This document shows positions 26,611 to 34,419 of a DNA stretch of 36,645 nucleotides, one piece after another. Made by a program: the position numbers and the translations under genes. The notes beneath the pieces were generated by a model. The model was not told where the DNA came from. It did not search any database and was given only the letters and a program-made list of their open reading frames with translations. Position 1 is the stretch's first letter. Every line of letters begins with the position of its first letter. Origin of the DNA: Gammaproteobacteria bacterium. Lineage in GTDB: Bacteria; Pseudomonadota; Gammaproteobacteria; DSM-16500. The stretch is from the NCBI GenBank assembly GCA_021324335.1, contig JAJPJH010000103.1, positions 1 to 36,645 of the forward strand, given 5' to 3'.

Positions 26611-29037
26611 ATGCAAGAAATTATTTTTGTCATGGGTGGTCCAGGCAGTGGTAAAGGGACGCATTGCAAACGGTTAGAGGAGAAGACAGCGTATCATCAC
26701 ATTTCCACAGGTGATTTAGTCAGAAGTATTGTAAAAGAGGCAGCAGGTCAGCCAGATAGTAATACTGTAAAAATGATTCGGGACACTATCAAAAAGGGAG
26801 AATTATTAGATGATAAAATGATTATCGATTTGGTTGCGGAAGAAATGAAACGTTATCCTCACGCAGCTGGCTTTTTAATCGATGGCTGCCCTCGTACTCT
26901 CAATCAATTAGCTTTATTCGAGAAAACCATATGTCCCTGCGACAAGGTGATGTATTTCAATACCAGCGAAGAAGTGATGAAACAACGAATGTTGCATCGT
27001 GGGGAAGTCGAACATCGTGAAGATGATAACGAAGTCACGATTGCTAAGCGCATTCGAGTTTATAATGAATTAACTATTCCTGTTATTCAGCAATTGAAAG
27101 CCACGAAAGGAGGGGCTTTTATCACCATTGATTCATCAGGTAGCATGGAAGAAGTATCAGAATCTGTTGAAGCAGCAATGGCGAAGACCTCTCTCACCTC
27201 AGTTAATTTTTTCACTTTTCTTTATCATTATTTCACATCGGGTAATTTCTATAAGGCCGTTGATAGTTTAGAGCAGCAATATCACAACACAGAATTTCGA
27301 ATTAATTTACCTTATGTCACTTTGTTTTATATTATCCAAAATAAAGCTGATATTAAAAAAATCCTCTCAGCCAATACCTTGACGGGATATCAAAATCACC
27401 ACTTTGACTTATCCCATGGCCATGATTTGAATATCAATGCGACCCAAGCTTTTCTCAATGCTGAAAGTTTAGAGAAAAACCTCATCTGGAAAACGATTCA
27501 TTCTGCTTTTGCACAATGTGTGGGTGATCAAGTTTTAATTAATAAGCTGATTGGCAAGCATATTCGCTCACTATTTGCTAAACCTACGTTTGATTTAGAT
27601 ATTGGCTTTGAGAATTTTATGCTAAATTTCTGGTGCGAATATTTATTTGGGCCAAAAGTCAATGCCAATGAATTTAAAGAAACTCGCCAGCTTTTATTAT
27701 CGACCTTACGTTATACGTTTTATGATAGTCGCCTGAAGAATATCCCTTATATTGGTGCCCAAGTTTGTCAGTTGTATCGTTATTTAAAGAAAAATGAATT
27801 AGCACAAATAGATCAATCCTTAACGAAATTTATTCTGCAAGCAGATTCTGGCTTAATTTATCAATTTAAACAACAACTGCAACAATCCCATTTTCCAGCG
27901 AACAAAATTGATCAAGCTGTGCTGGATAACACCTTTGATTTCATTTTAGTTTTCGATTTTATCCATAATGCCCTCTATGAAACATTTGTGGCTATTCTAA
28001 AAGCTGAATTGGATGAGACGAATGCGAGAAAAAATGCTTATTCAGAAGGGTTAAAAAATGCGTACTTATTCCCTTTCCGTGTCCGCGTGCCACAACAGCC
28101 GATTGCATTAAGCTCTGTGACCTTAGAAAAAGGCGGCGCGGTTTATATTAATTTATTGAAATCCGGCTTGCATCATTCTTTTGGGCCGCGTTCTTGTATT
28201 GGTATCGGTGTGACAAATTGGATTAAAGAAGCGATTTGGAAATACATAGAAGGTATGCAATTACGTATCATCAATACAACTTATCCCGAAGAAAGGGCTA
28301 AATTAGCTGGCAATCCGGATGTGCCCATCTCTCCTGAGCGTTATCAAGTAAGATGGCAATATCCCCGTGATTATCTACAAAAAGCATTGCAGCATTATCC
28401 CTTTAAAGGCGTCGATAAATTTTATGATGTGTTAAAAATTTATGAAAATCCAGTGTTAACAGGTTATATAGTCGCTTCTTTCGTGACGGCAATAGAAAAA
28501 TTAAATTTAGATTCATCGAATCTCTGTATTGCTACCCCTGAAGTCAGAGGTATTCCTGCTGCGGCAATGGTGGCGGAAATATTGCAAGTACCATTAGTAA
28601 TGATTAGAAAAGCAGGGAAAATTCCAGGAGAAGTTATCAGTAAGAATTATGCAACAGCTTATTCAGAAGATGTATTAGAGATATCGACCCACAGCGATTT
28701 AAAAAACCGTGATGTCATTTTAATTGATGATGGCATTGCCTCCGGTGGAACAACACTCACCTGTTGTGATCTGATTGAGCAAGTTGGCGGGAAAATAAAA
28801 ATGATTTTAGGTGTGATTAATCATACTTATAAAGAAAAGACGCCTGTTTTACAGCAATATAATGTCCAAACTTTATTTGATTTTTCAAAAGAAAAAGAAA
28901 TACCTCAATGGAAAAAAGCTTCTTCTGATTATAGTAGTGGCCAGTTGGCAGCGCAAACATCAGGCTTGTTTAGTAAATCAGGGGTGGCAGCAAGTGTCAT
29001 ATCACCTGCTGAGGTCAAACGATTTGGGATCACTTAA
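26611..29037 (+). CDS. Adenylate kinase / P450-like / adenine phosphoribosyltransferase-like fusion
   Basis: An 808-residue single frame with three parts. (1) Residues 1-190: short AK1/UMP-CMP-type kinase, the eukaryotic-like form without a long lid: P-loop GGPGSGKGT (9-17), HISTGDLVRS, FLIDGCPRT (usually DGFPR) and RGEVEHREDDNEVTIAKRI. (2) About 195-570: P450-like. FGPRSCIGIG (524-533) resembles the haem loop FGxGPRxCIG with Cys529 as thiolate but is two residues short; EGLK (479-482) stands where ExxR is expected, the usual meander before the Cys is much shortened, and no clear I-helix AGxDT is seen. (3) About 595-760: APRT-like, HYPFKGVDKFYDVLKIYENP, ATPEVRGIPAAAMVA, MIRKAGKIPGEVI and the PRPP motif VILIDDGIASGGTT. 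Domains 1 and 3 share AMP. Reaction of the whole is unknown. Weak GAAG ribosome site; ends 4 bases into the convergent luxR-type gene. Confidence 0.8.
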   Translation: MQEIIFVMGGPGSGKGTHCKRLEEKTAYHHISTGDLVRSIVKEAAGQPDSNTVKMIRDTIKKGELLDDKMIIDLVAEEMKRYPHAAGFLIDGCPRTLNQLALFEKTICPCDKVMYFNTSEEVMKQRMLHRGEVEHREDDNEVTIAKRIRVYNELTIPVIQQLKATKGGAFITIDSSGSMEEVSESVEAAMAKTSLTSVNFFTFLYHYFTSGNFYKAVDSLEQQYHNTEFRINLPYVTLFYIIQNKADIKKILSANTLTGYQNHHFDLSHGHDLNINATQAFLNAESLEKNLIWKTIHSAFAQCVGDQVLINKLIGKHIRSLFAKPTFDLDIGFENFMLNFWCEYLFGPKVNANEFKETRQLLLSTLRYTFYDSRLKNIPYIGAQVCQLYRYLKKNELAQIDQSLTKFILQADSGLIYQFKQQLQQSHFPANKIDQAVLDNTFDFILVFDFIHNALYETFVAILKAELDETNARKNAYSEGLKNAYLFPFRVRVPQQPIALSSVTLEKGGAVYINLLKSGLHHSFGPRSCIGIGVTNWIKEAIWKYIEGMQLRIINTTYPEERAKLAGNPDVPISPERYQVRWQYPRDYLQKALQHYPFKGVDKFYDVLKIYENPVLTGYIVASFVTAIEKLNLDSSNLCIATPEVRGIPAAAMVAEILQVPLVMIRKAGKIPGEVISKNYATAYSEDVLEISTHSDLKNRDVILIDDGIASGGTTLTCCDLIEQVGGKIKMILGVINHTYKEKTPVLQQYNVQTLFDFSKEKEIPQWKKASSDYSSGQLAAQTSGLFSKSGVAASVISPAEVKRFGIT

Positions 29038-29771
29038 TTCATGGCGCAAAAAGCAGCAATTAGCTCTGCCTTGTTTTGGCAGCCTAATTTCTGCTTAGCG
29101 CGATCTAAATAAGTTTCGACAGTTTTTGGGGAAATCGCGATGTATTTAGCAACTTCTTTAATGGTAAAACCCTTGCACAAATACTCCACACATATATGCT
29201 CTCGCTCTGAAAGAGGTTCTTTGCACGTGATGGCTTTTGGGGTAGGTGGGGGAGCAGCAGGGCCAAGTACTTGGGAAGGATGGAGGAGTCCTAATTCTGC
29301 TATCTGCATCAATGATTGGGCTAAACGATGTTTACCTAAGACAATAGAGCAGCCAAAGGTACCAATAATTTTATTGTTGTCATCGTACCAGGGGGCTTTC
29401 ACTGAAAGTAGTGATAAGCTCATTCCATCTTTGCGAAAATTCAATTCTTCAAAGATTTTTATTTGGTTGGCGGTGAGTGTTTCATGGCAGTTATGGATAA
29501 GCTTAGTAGCGCTTTCTTGGGTGGATACGTCTAAGAGTGATTTACCAATGGAGTCTTGCAAGGAATTAAATCCACACGATTCAATGCAAGGTTCATTCAT
29601 TGATAAGGTGGTGCCGTCGGGAGTTAAAAAATAAATATTAAGAGGAAGTTGCATAAGATGGGCAACAGAGGTAGGAGGAGAGCTTGAAGAAGGTTTAATT
29701 AATTTTACACCGTTTCCATTGCGGATCAGGAGGAGTTCCTGATGAATATTCACCTCTTTTCGTTTGGTCAC
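29034..29771 (-). CDS. PAS-LuxR transcriptional regulator
   Basis: Residues 43-146 form a PAS-like sensor (NIYFLTPDGTTLSMNEPCIE, then FRKDGMSLSLLSVKAPWYDD and IIGTFGCSIVLG). After a Pro-rich linker (AAPPPTPKA), residues 185-241 are a LuxR/GerE helix-turn-helix: LSEREHICVEYLCKGFTIKE, VAKYIAISPKTVETYLDRAK. There is no receiver domain, so the input is probably a small ligand or a partner kinase acting through the PAS fold; it resembles the small LuxR regulators of Legionella and Coxiella. The start is GTG at 29771 with AGGA about 7 bases upstream. It converges on the three-domain fusion with a 4-base overlap; a regulatory link is only a guess. Confidence 0.87.
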   Translation of the reverse strand: MTKRKEVNIHQELLLIRNGNGVKLIKPSSSSPPTSVAHLMQLPLNIYFLTPDGTTLSMNEPCIESCGFNSLQDSIGKSLLDVSTQESATKLIHNCHETLTANQIKIFEELNFRKDGMSLSLLSVKAPWYDDNNKIIGTFGCSIVLGKHRLAQSLMQIAELGLLHPSQVLGPAAPPPTPKAITCKEPLSEREHICVEYLCKGFTIKEVAKYIAISPKTVETYLDRAKQKLGCQNKAELIAAFCAMN

Positions 29772-29836
29772 GGCTTTATCCTGATTTTTATAATTTATCC
29801 ATCATGATAGGAGAAATAAAATTGGAAAACAATCAG

Positions 29837-29873
29837 GGTTATACGTGTCAGCATCCATTGACACGTATTAACC
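29837..29873 (-). terminator. Terminator of ahpC-ahpD
   Basis: ATACGTGTCA (29841-29850) pairs perfectly with TGACACGTAT (29859-29868); beyond a one-base bulge, GGTT and AACC extend the stem. In the - direction it is followed by a T-rich stretch (GATTGTTTTCCAATTTT). The ahpD stop lies inside the hairpin. Confidence 0.75.
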
Positions 29874-30411
29874 AATTAAGTGAATTTGCAATTTCTTTTG
29901 CAACCGCTGCTGCTTGGATCACGCTCGCAATACGTACCGCAGACTGTATGCCCAGTTTACTGATACCTGCTTTTTCCAATTGCAAGGCATGCGCATTCAT
30001 GCATTTACCACATCCATTCATAGCTGAGACGGCAAGACTGCTCAATTCAAATGTCTCTTTATCTATTCCCGGATTAGCTATCACATTCATGCGTAACTTT
30101 GCCGGCATCGTCTGATAATTTTCATCTTCCATCAAGTGGGTGAAGCGATAATAAATATTATTCATTGCCATAATGGTTGCTACAGCTTTTGCTGCATCGA
30201 TTTCTTCAGGCGATAAGTAGCTACTAGCCTCCTTCGTGATAGCGCTAATCACTTCTCTGTTACGTGTAGCATAAGCAGAAGCAAGCGCAATGCTAACGAT
30301 TTGTTTTGCATTTAAATCAGGCGAACCATCCATGCTTAAGACGATGCCCAAATTTAATTTAATATCTTTTGCATAATGAGGTAATGCATTTTTCAATGTT
30401 TCAATGGTCAT
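29848..30411 (-). CDS. ahpD: AhpD-like alkylhydroperoxidase / AhpC reductant
   Basis: Carboxymuconolactone-decarboxylase-fold protein that reduces AhpC in bacteria lacking AhpF. NGCGKCMNAH carries the Cys134-Cys137 pair and His141; Glu122 in the preceding helix completes the proton relay known for AhpD. The N-terminal half repeats the fold without cysteines (SIALASAYATRNREVISAIT). Length 187 is close to mycobacterial AhpD (177). It follows ahpC by 12 bases on the same strand; the pair matches the ahpC-ahpD operon known in Legionella and Coxiella. The last codons and the stop lie within the operon's terminator hairpin. Confidence 0.93.
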   Translation of the reverse strand: MTIETLKNALPHYAKDIKLNLGIVLSMDGSPDLNAKQIVSIALASAYATRNREVISAITKEASSYLSPEEIDAAKAVATIMAMNNIYYRFTHLMEDENYQTMPAKLRMNVIANPGIDKETFELSSLAVSAMNGCGKCMNAHALQLEKAGISKLGIQSAVRIASVIQAAAVAKEIANSLNWLIRVNGC

Positions 30412-30423
30412 AATAATTCTCCT

Positions 30424-30966
30424 CTAATTAGCAACCACAATTGTTTCTTCCCCTTTCTGCCAGTTGCAGGGGCATAATTCATCTGTTTGTAACGCATCGA
30501 GTACTCGCAAAACTTCTCGCGGATTACGACCTACTTTTAAATCCGTGACCATTGCAAAGCGAATGATTCCTTTTGGATCAACGATGAAAACGGCACGTTG
30601 TGCGACACCTTCTTGTTGATCTAAAATCCCTAACCTTTGTGATAAATCGCGTTTTAGATCAGCAAGCATGGGGAAAGGTAATTGGTGTAATTCCTCTTTT
30701 TGCTGCTTCCAGGCAAGATGGACGAATTCTGAATCCGTACTTACCCCAAATATTTCTGTCTCTCGATCCGTGAATTCAGGATAGAGCTGGCCGAATTCAG
30801 CGATTTCTGTGGGACAAACGAAGGTGAAATCTTTAGGCCAAAAGAAGAAGACTTGCCATTTATTGGTATGGGTTTGATGAGTGAAATCTGCGAATGCAGT
30901 TTTAATATCAGTGGAAATGACGCCTTTTAAAGTAAACTCGGGAAAGCGGTCGCCGACTGTTAACAT
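30424..30966 (-). CDS. ahpC: Alkyl hydroperoxide reductase C (peroxiredoxin)
   Basis: Thiol peroxidase that reduces H2O2 and organic peroxides in the cytoplasm. FFWPKDFTFVCPTEIAEFG holds the peroxidatic Cys51 with the PxxxTxxC surroundings; VSTDSEFVHLAWKQ and PMLADLKRDLSQRLGI are typical, and ELCPCNWQKG near the C-terminus (Cys165, Cys167) supplies the resolving Cys, as in the AhpD-linked subgroup. The start MLTVGDRFPEF at 30966 has AGGAGA just upstream; the frame is open for 18 more codons but those look non-coding. Length 180. It is the first gene of ahpC-ahpD. Confidence 0.94.
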   Translation of the reverse strand: MLTVGDRFPEFTLKGVISTDIKTAFADFTHQTHTNKWQVFFFWPKDFTFVCPTEIAEFGQLYPEFTDRETEIFGVSTDSEFVHLAWKQQKEELHQLPFPMLADLKRDLSQRLGILDQQEGVAQRAVFIVDPKGIIRFAMVTDLKVGRNPREVLRVLDALQTDELCPCNWQKGEETIVVAN

Positions 30967-31024
30967 GGTTGGGTTCTCCTGGTTGATTTGAATTAAGACC
31001 AGAGTACGATGTTTTAGCATGTTA

Positions 31025-31053
31025 AATCTAATTAATTGATTTTATTTCTACAA
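31025..31053 (-). promoter_or_regulatory. Possible ahpC promoter
   Basis: On the - strand TTGTAG (31053-31048) and TAGATT (31030-31025) are 17 bases apart, about 60 bases before ahpC. Composition is AT-rich, so chance matches are likely. Confidence 0.3.
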
Positions 31054-31070
31054 TAGAAAATAACTATCAA

Positions 31071-31093
31071 GAAAAAGCAGGGACAGAGTCCCT
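31071..31093 (-). terminator. Terminator-like hairpin in the ahpC/erpA divergent gap
   Basis: On the - strand AGGGAC, loop TCT, GTCCCT is followed by GCTTTTTC, the form of an intrinsic terminator pointing at ahpC although no gene precedes it. It may insulate the two divergent promoters or end a short leader or small RNA. Confidence 0.5.
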
Positions 31094-31117
31094 CTATGTC
31101 AAAGGAAGGAAAAGATC

Positions 31118-31126
31118 TGCTATAAT
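31118..31126 (+). promoter_or_regulatory. Extended -10 promoter of erpA
   Basis: TG at 31118-31119, one base, then a consensus TATAAT (31121-31126) form an extended -10 element about 27 bases before the ATG. The -35 region is poor (TGTCAA with an 18-base spacer). Confidence 0.6.
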
Positions 31127-31153
31127 GCTCCTCATTAAAAACGAGGTATTCTC

Positions 31154-31543
31154 ATGTCCGACGTCGTCATTTTCACTGATAATGCAGCAGCTAAAGTCTG
31201 GGAGCTAATCCAAGAGGAAGGTAATTTTAATTTAAAATTAAGAGTTTATGTGACTGGTGGTGGTTGCTCTGGCTTCCAATACGGCTTTTCCTTTGATGAA
31301 AACCAGGCGGAAGATGATACCGTCATTGCGAAATCAGTTGCCTCTTTGCAGCCTGAGGAAGAGGAAGGTGAAGGGGATCAAGGGAGAGGAACGGTTCAGT
31401 TGCTCATTGACCCATTAAGTCTGCAATACCTTGCTGGCGCGGAGATTGATTACAAGGAAGATATCGAAGGCGAGCAATTCATTATTCGTAATCCTAACGC
31501 AAAAACGACGTGTGGCTGTGGCTCATCGTTTACAATGGAATAG
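31154..31543 (+). CDS. erpA: A-type iron-sulfur carrier ErpA with acidic insertion
   Basis: Delivers Fe-S clusters to apoproteins such as IspG/Isp[21 protein letters not shown] holds the first ligand Cys, and [14 protein letters not shown] the CxC pair. [18 protein letters not shown] is highly conserved and favours ErpA over IscA. At 129 residues it exceeds E. coli ErpA (114) mainly through an acidic, Gly-rich insert around residues 69-84 ([14 protein letters not shown]) just before the QLLIDP strand. CGAGGT lies about 8 bases before the ATG. Divergent from ahpC; both are likely to matter under oxidative stress. Confidence 0.9.
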   Translation: MSDVVIFTDNAAAKVWELIQEEGNFNLKLRVYVTGGGCSGFQYGFSFDENQAEDDTVIAKSVASLQPEEEEGEGDQGRGTVQLLIDPLSLQYLAGAEIDYKEDIEGEQFIIRNPNAKTTCGCGSSFTME

Positions 31544-31666
31544 ATGGGCGCTGGCTTATTCATCTTATACCTATTACACTTCCTACGTTATACATTCAGA
31601 GATAAAAAGTAGATAAGTAGTATGTGTATCGGATCAATCTAGCTAGTTTGTAAAAGGATGATTTTT

Positions 31667-33394
31667 ATGGATTCGACTGTAACCAGCCCTCTCATAGACC
31701 AAGAAAAACCCGCTCTCTTAATCAATATGCTTGTTCCTGCCGTAGCAACAGAATATAAACATCTCGCCCATGAGTTACCTACCCTGACTTTAACTCAACG
31801 CCAATTATGTGACCTGGAGCTAATTTTAAATGGCGGCTTTACCCCGCTTAATGGCTTCATGAATCAGGCAGATTATGAAAGTGTCTTGACCAACATGCGT
31901 CTCCAGGACGGCACATTATGGCCTATGCCAATCACCTTGGATATCGATCAACAACTGGCTAAAACCCTCCAGCCTGGCGATGAAATTGCCTTGCGTGATA
32001 CCGAAGGTTTATTAGTAGCAATTTTGCAGGTCGAAGACTGCTGGCAACCTGATAAGCCCCGCGAAGCACAAGCTGTATTTGCCACCACCGACGATAGCCA
32101 TCCTGCTGTTTCTTACCTTTATCATCAGATAAAAGATTTTTACGTCGGGGGAAAATTATTAGGCATTTCCCTTCCCCATCATTATGACTTTAAACATTTA
32201 CGCTATACACCCTTAGAATTGCGCCATGTATTTCATCAACGCGGCTGGAAAAAAATCGTCGCCTTCCAAACCCGCAATCCTATGCATCGTGCCCATCAAG
32301 AGCTCACCATCCGTGCTGCTGAATTAACCAAGGCCAATTTATTAATTCATCCTGTTGTCGGCATGACAAAACCTGGCGATATTGAAAATTACACACGCGT
32401 ACGCTGCTATGAGCATGTCTTAAAAACCTATCCTGAAAACACAGCGTTTTTAAGTCTATTGCCACTTGCTATGCGCATGGGTGGCCCCCGTGAAGCAGTA
32501 TGGCATGCGATTATCCGTAAAAATTATGGGTGCACGCATTTTATTGTCGGCCGCGATCATGCTGGCCCCGGCAAAAACCGTGCGGGTGAACTGTTTTATC
32601 CGCCTTATGCTGCGCAGGAATTGGCTTTGCAACATCAACAGGAAATAGGGATCGAAGTCGTACCCTTTCAAGAAATGGTATATAGCCATAAGCAAGCTTG
32701 TTATTTCCCTGTTGATCAATTTCCTCAAGATGAAACGCCCGCTGCTATTTCTGGTACTGAATTGCGGGAGCGCTTGCATAAGAATTTAGATATTCCAGTT
32801 TGGTTTTCCTATCCTGCTGTTATCGAAGAATTACGTAAAGCCCATCCTCCGCGACATAAACAAGGATTTACGGTTTTATTAACGGGATTGCCAAGTGCAG
32901 GTAAATCCACTTTAGCGAATGCTTTATCCTTGAGATTGCGTGAAATGACAGATAGGCAAATTACTTTGCTCGATGGTGATGTCATTCGTACGCATTTATC
33001 GCGTGGTCTAGGTTTTAGCCAAGAAGATCGAGAAGCTAATATTACACGGGTAGGGTTTGTCGCGAGAGAAGTCACGAAGCATGGTGGTATTGCGATTTGT
33101 GCGTTAGTGGCGCCGTTTATTAAAGCGCGCGATCACGTAAGGCAAATGGTCAGCGAAGTTGGCGGTTTTATTGAACTTTATGTCGCCACGCCGCTTTCTG
33201 TCTGTGAAATGCGTGACCGCAAAGGGCTTTATAAAAAAGCACGCGAAGGAGCCATCAAACAATTTACCGGCATCAGCGATCCATACGAACCACCCACAGC
33301 AGCAGAAATTACGATTGATACGGCTTCATCAGGTCCCGAAGAAGTGACGGAAAGCATTATTAAGCAAATTAAATTGCTGGGGTATATTGCATGA
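31667..33394 (+). CDS. Bifunctional sulfate adenylyltransferase / APS kinase
   Basis: Activates sulfate to APS and then to PAPS in one 575-residue chain. The N-terminal PUA-like and catalytic ATP sulfurylase part has LNGGFTPLNGFM, QTRNPMHRAHQEL (203-213, nucleotide HxxH) and IVGRDHAGPG (294-302). The C-terminal APS kinase (from about 400) has P-loop GLPSAGKS (407-414), LDGDVIRTHLSRGLGF (435-450) and REANITRVGFVA. The order sulfurylase-kinase is the bacterial/fungal one, opposite to animal PAPSS. The ATG at 31667 is preferred because AAAGGA is spaced for it; an ATG at 31658 is too close. It overlaps the sulfotransferase gene by 4 bases (ATGA). Confidence 0.93.
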   Translation: MDSTVTSPLIDQEKPALLINMLVPAVATEYKHLAHELPTLTLTQRQLCDLELILNGGFTPLNGFMNQADYESVLTNMRLQDGTLWPMPITLDIDQQLAKTLQPGDEIALRDTEGLLVAILQVEDCWQPDKPREAQAVFATTDDSHPAVSYLYHQIKDFYVGGKLLGISLPHHYDFKHLRYTPLELRHVFHQRGWKKIVAFQTRNPMHRAHQELTIRAAELTKANLLIHPVVGMTKPGDIENYTRVRCYEHVLKTYPENTAFLSLLPLAMRMGGPREAVWHAIIRKNYGCTHFIVGRDHAGPGKNRAGELFYPPYAAQELALQHQQEIGIEVVPFQEMVYSHKQACYFPVDQFPQDETPAAISGTELRERLHKNLDIPVWFSYPAVIEELRKAHPPRHKQGFTVLLTGLPSAGKSTLANALSLRLREMTDRQITLLDGDVIRTHLSRGLGFSQEDREANITRVGFVAREVTKHGGIAICALVAPFIKARDHVRQMVSEVGGFIELYVATPLSVCEMRDRKGLYKKAREGAIKQFTGISDPYEPPTAAEITIDTASSGPEEVTESIIKQIKLLGYIA

Positions 33395-34419
33395 AAGAAA
33401 TTTTCGTGGTGTTAGGGATGGCACGCAGCGGCACCAGTGCAATTACCCGTGGCTTAAAAACCTTAGGCATTGAATTAAGCGATGAATTTAGCCAAAACAG
33501 CAATGAGTGGAACCCAAAAGGCATTTGGGAAGATAAGGATATTGTTTATCACATCAATCGCCGTGTTGCGCAGCGCTTAGGTGATACGTGGATGAGTGTG
33601 CACTTGATGGATGATTTATGCCGTAATAATGAAGCATTAATTGATTTGAAACATCAGGCGATTGAGTTGCTGACCCAACGGATGAATCACCTTTCTGCTT
33701 GGGCATTTAAAGATCCGCGCACTTCCCGGATTCTGCCATTCTGGCAAGAGGTTTTTCAGGCACTTTCGCTGGATGAAAATTACATTATTGCTTTACGTAA
33801 CCCACTCGCTGTTGCTTATTCCTGGCAAAAAGTGAGTGGAGCCGATCTCGAAGTAGGATTATTACAATGGCTAACACATTTAATTCCGGCGATTGAGAAT
33901 ACAGTGGGAAAAAAACGTGTGGTGGTGAGTTATGATTTAATGTTAGAAAATGCACGCCTTCAGCTTGAGCGCATTCAACATCAATTAGCGATCGCGACGA
34001 TAACAGATACGGCTGAGATGAACCATTATGCCAATCGTTATCTCGACAAACAATTGCATCATTACGAATACAACGAAACTGATTTAATTTCTCATCCTGT
34101 TGCAGCTATCGCGCCTGTTTGTGCGCATCTGTATACCTTACTTATGCGATTAGCACGAGATGAAGTCACATTTGATAGCAGTGAATTTTCATCTGCCTGG
34201 CAGCAAGTCAAACAAGAATTTGCTGCAGTTTATCCTATGTATGGTTATATCAATTCCCTGCTGAAACGAAATAAAGAATTAGAAAGAGAGCTACGTAGCA
34301 TGCGGCGTGCATGGCACTGGAAATTGGTTTATCCTTTCAGGATAGTGGACGAATTCATCCGATCGATACGAAGAAGTGCAAGAAGAAATCGAAGAGTAGA
34401 AAAAACGTATGGAGCATGA
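33391..34419 (+). CDS. PAPS-dependent sulfotransferase family protein
   Basis: Transfers sulfate from PAPS to an unknown acceptor. FVVLGMARSGTSAITRGL (5-22) is the 5'-phosphosulfate loop with RSGTS, AWAFKDPRTSRILPFW (104-118) the acceptor-side helix, and ALRNPLAVAYS (134-144) the 3'-phosphate motif with Arg136 and Ser144, all in the order of the family. About 90 C-terminal residues end in a basic helix (RRAWHWKLVYPFRIVDEF, then RRSARRNRR), which also occurs at the ends of glycosyltransferases and may bind membrane. No signal peptide or classic membrane segment is seen, so the acceptor is probably a cytoplasmic glycan or lipid precursor. Overlaps both neighbours, 4 and 11 bases. Confidence 0.85.
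   Translation: MKEIFVVLGMARSGTSAITRGLKTLGIELSDEFSQNSNEWNPKGIWEDKDIVYHINRRVAQRLGDTWMSVHLMDDLCRNNEALIDLKHQAIELLTQRMNHLSAWAFKDPRTSRILPFWQEVFQALSLDENYIIALRNPLAVAYSWQKVSGADLEVGLLQWLTHLIPAIENTVGKKRVVVSYDLMLENARLQLERIQHQLAIATITDTAEMNHYANRYLDKQLHHYEYNETDLISHPVAAIAPVCAHLYTLLMRLARDEVTFDSSEFSSAWQQVKQEFAAVYPMYGYINSLLKRNKELERELRSMRRAWHWKLVYPFRIVDEFIRSIRRSARRNRRVEKTYGA

Noticed and set aside
26611..27180. Treating the kinase domain as the cell's housekeeping adk
   Set aside because: It is an AK1/UMP-CMP-type domain fused to two others; the normal bacterial long-lid adenylate kinase would be a separate gene elsewhere.
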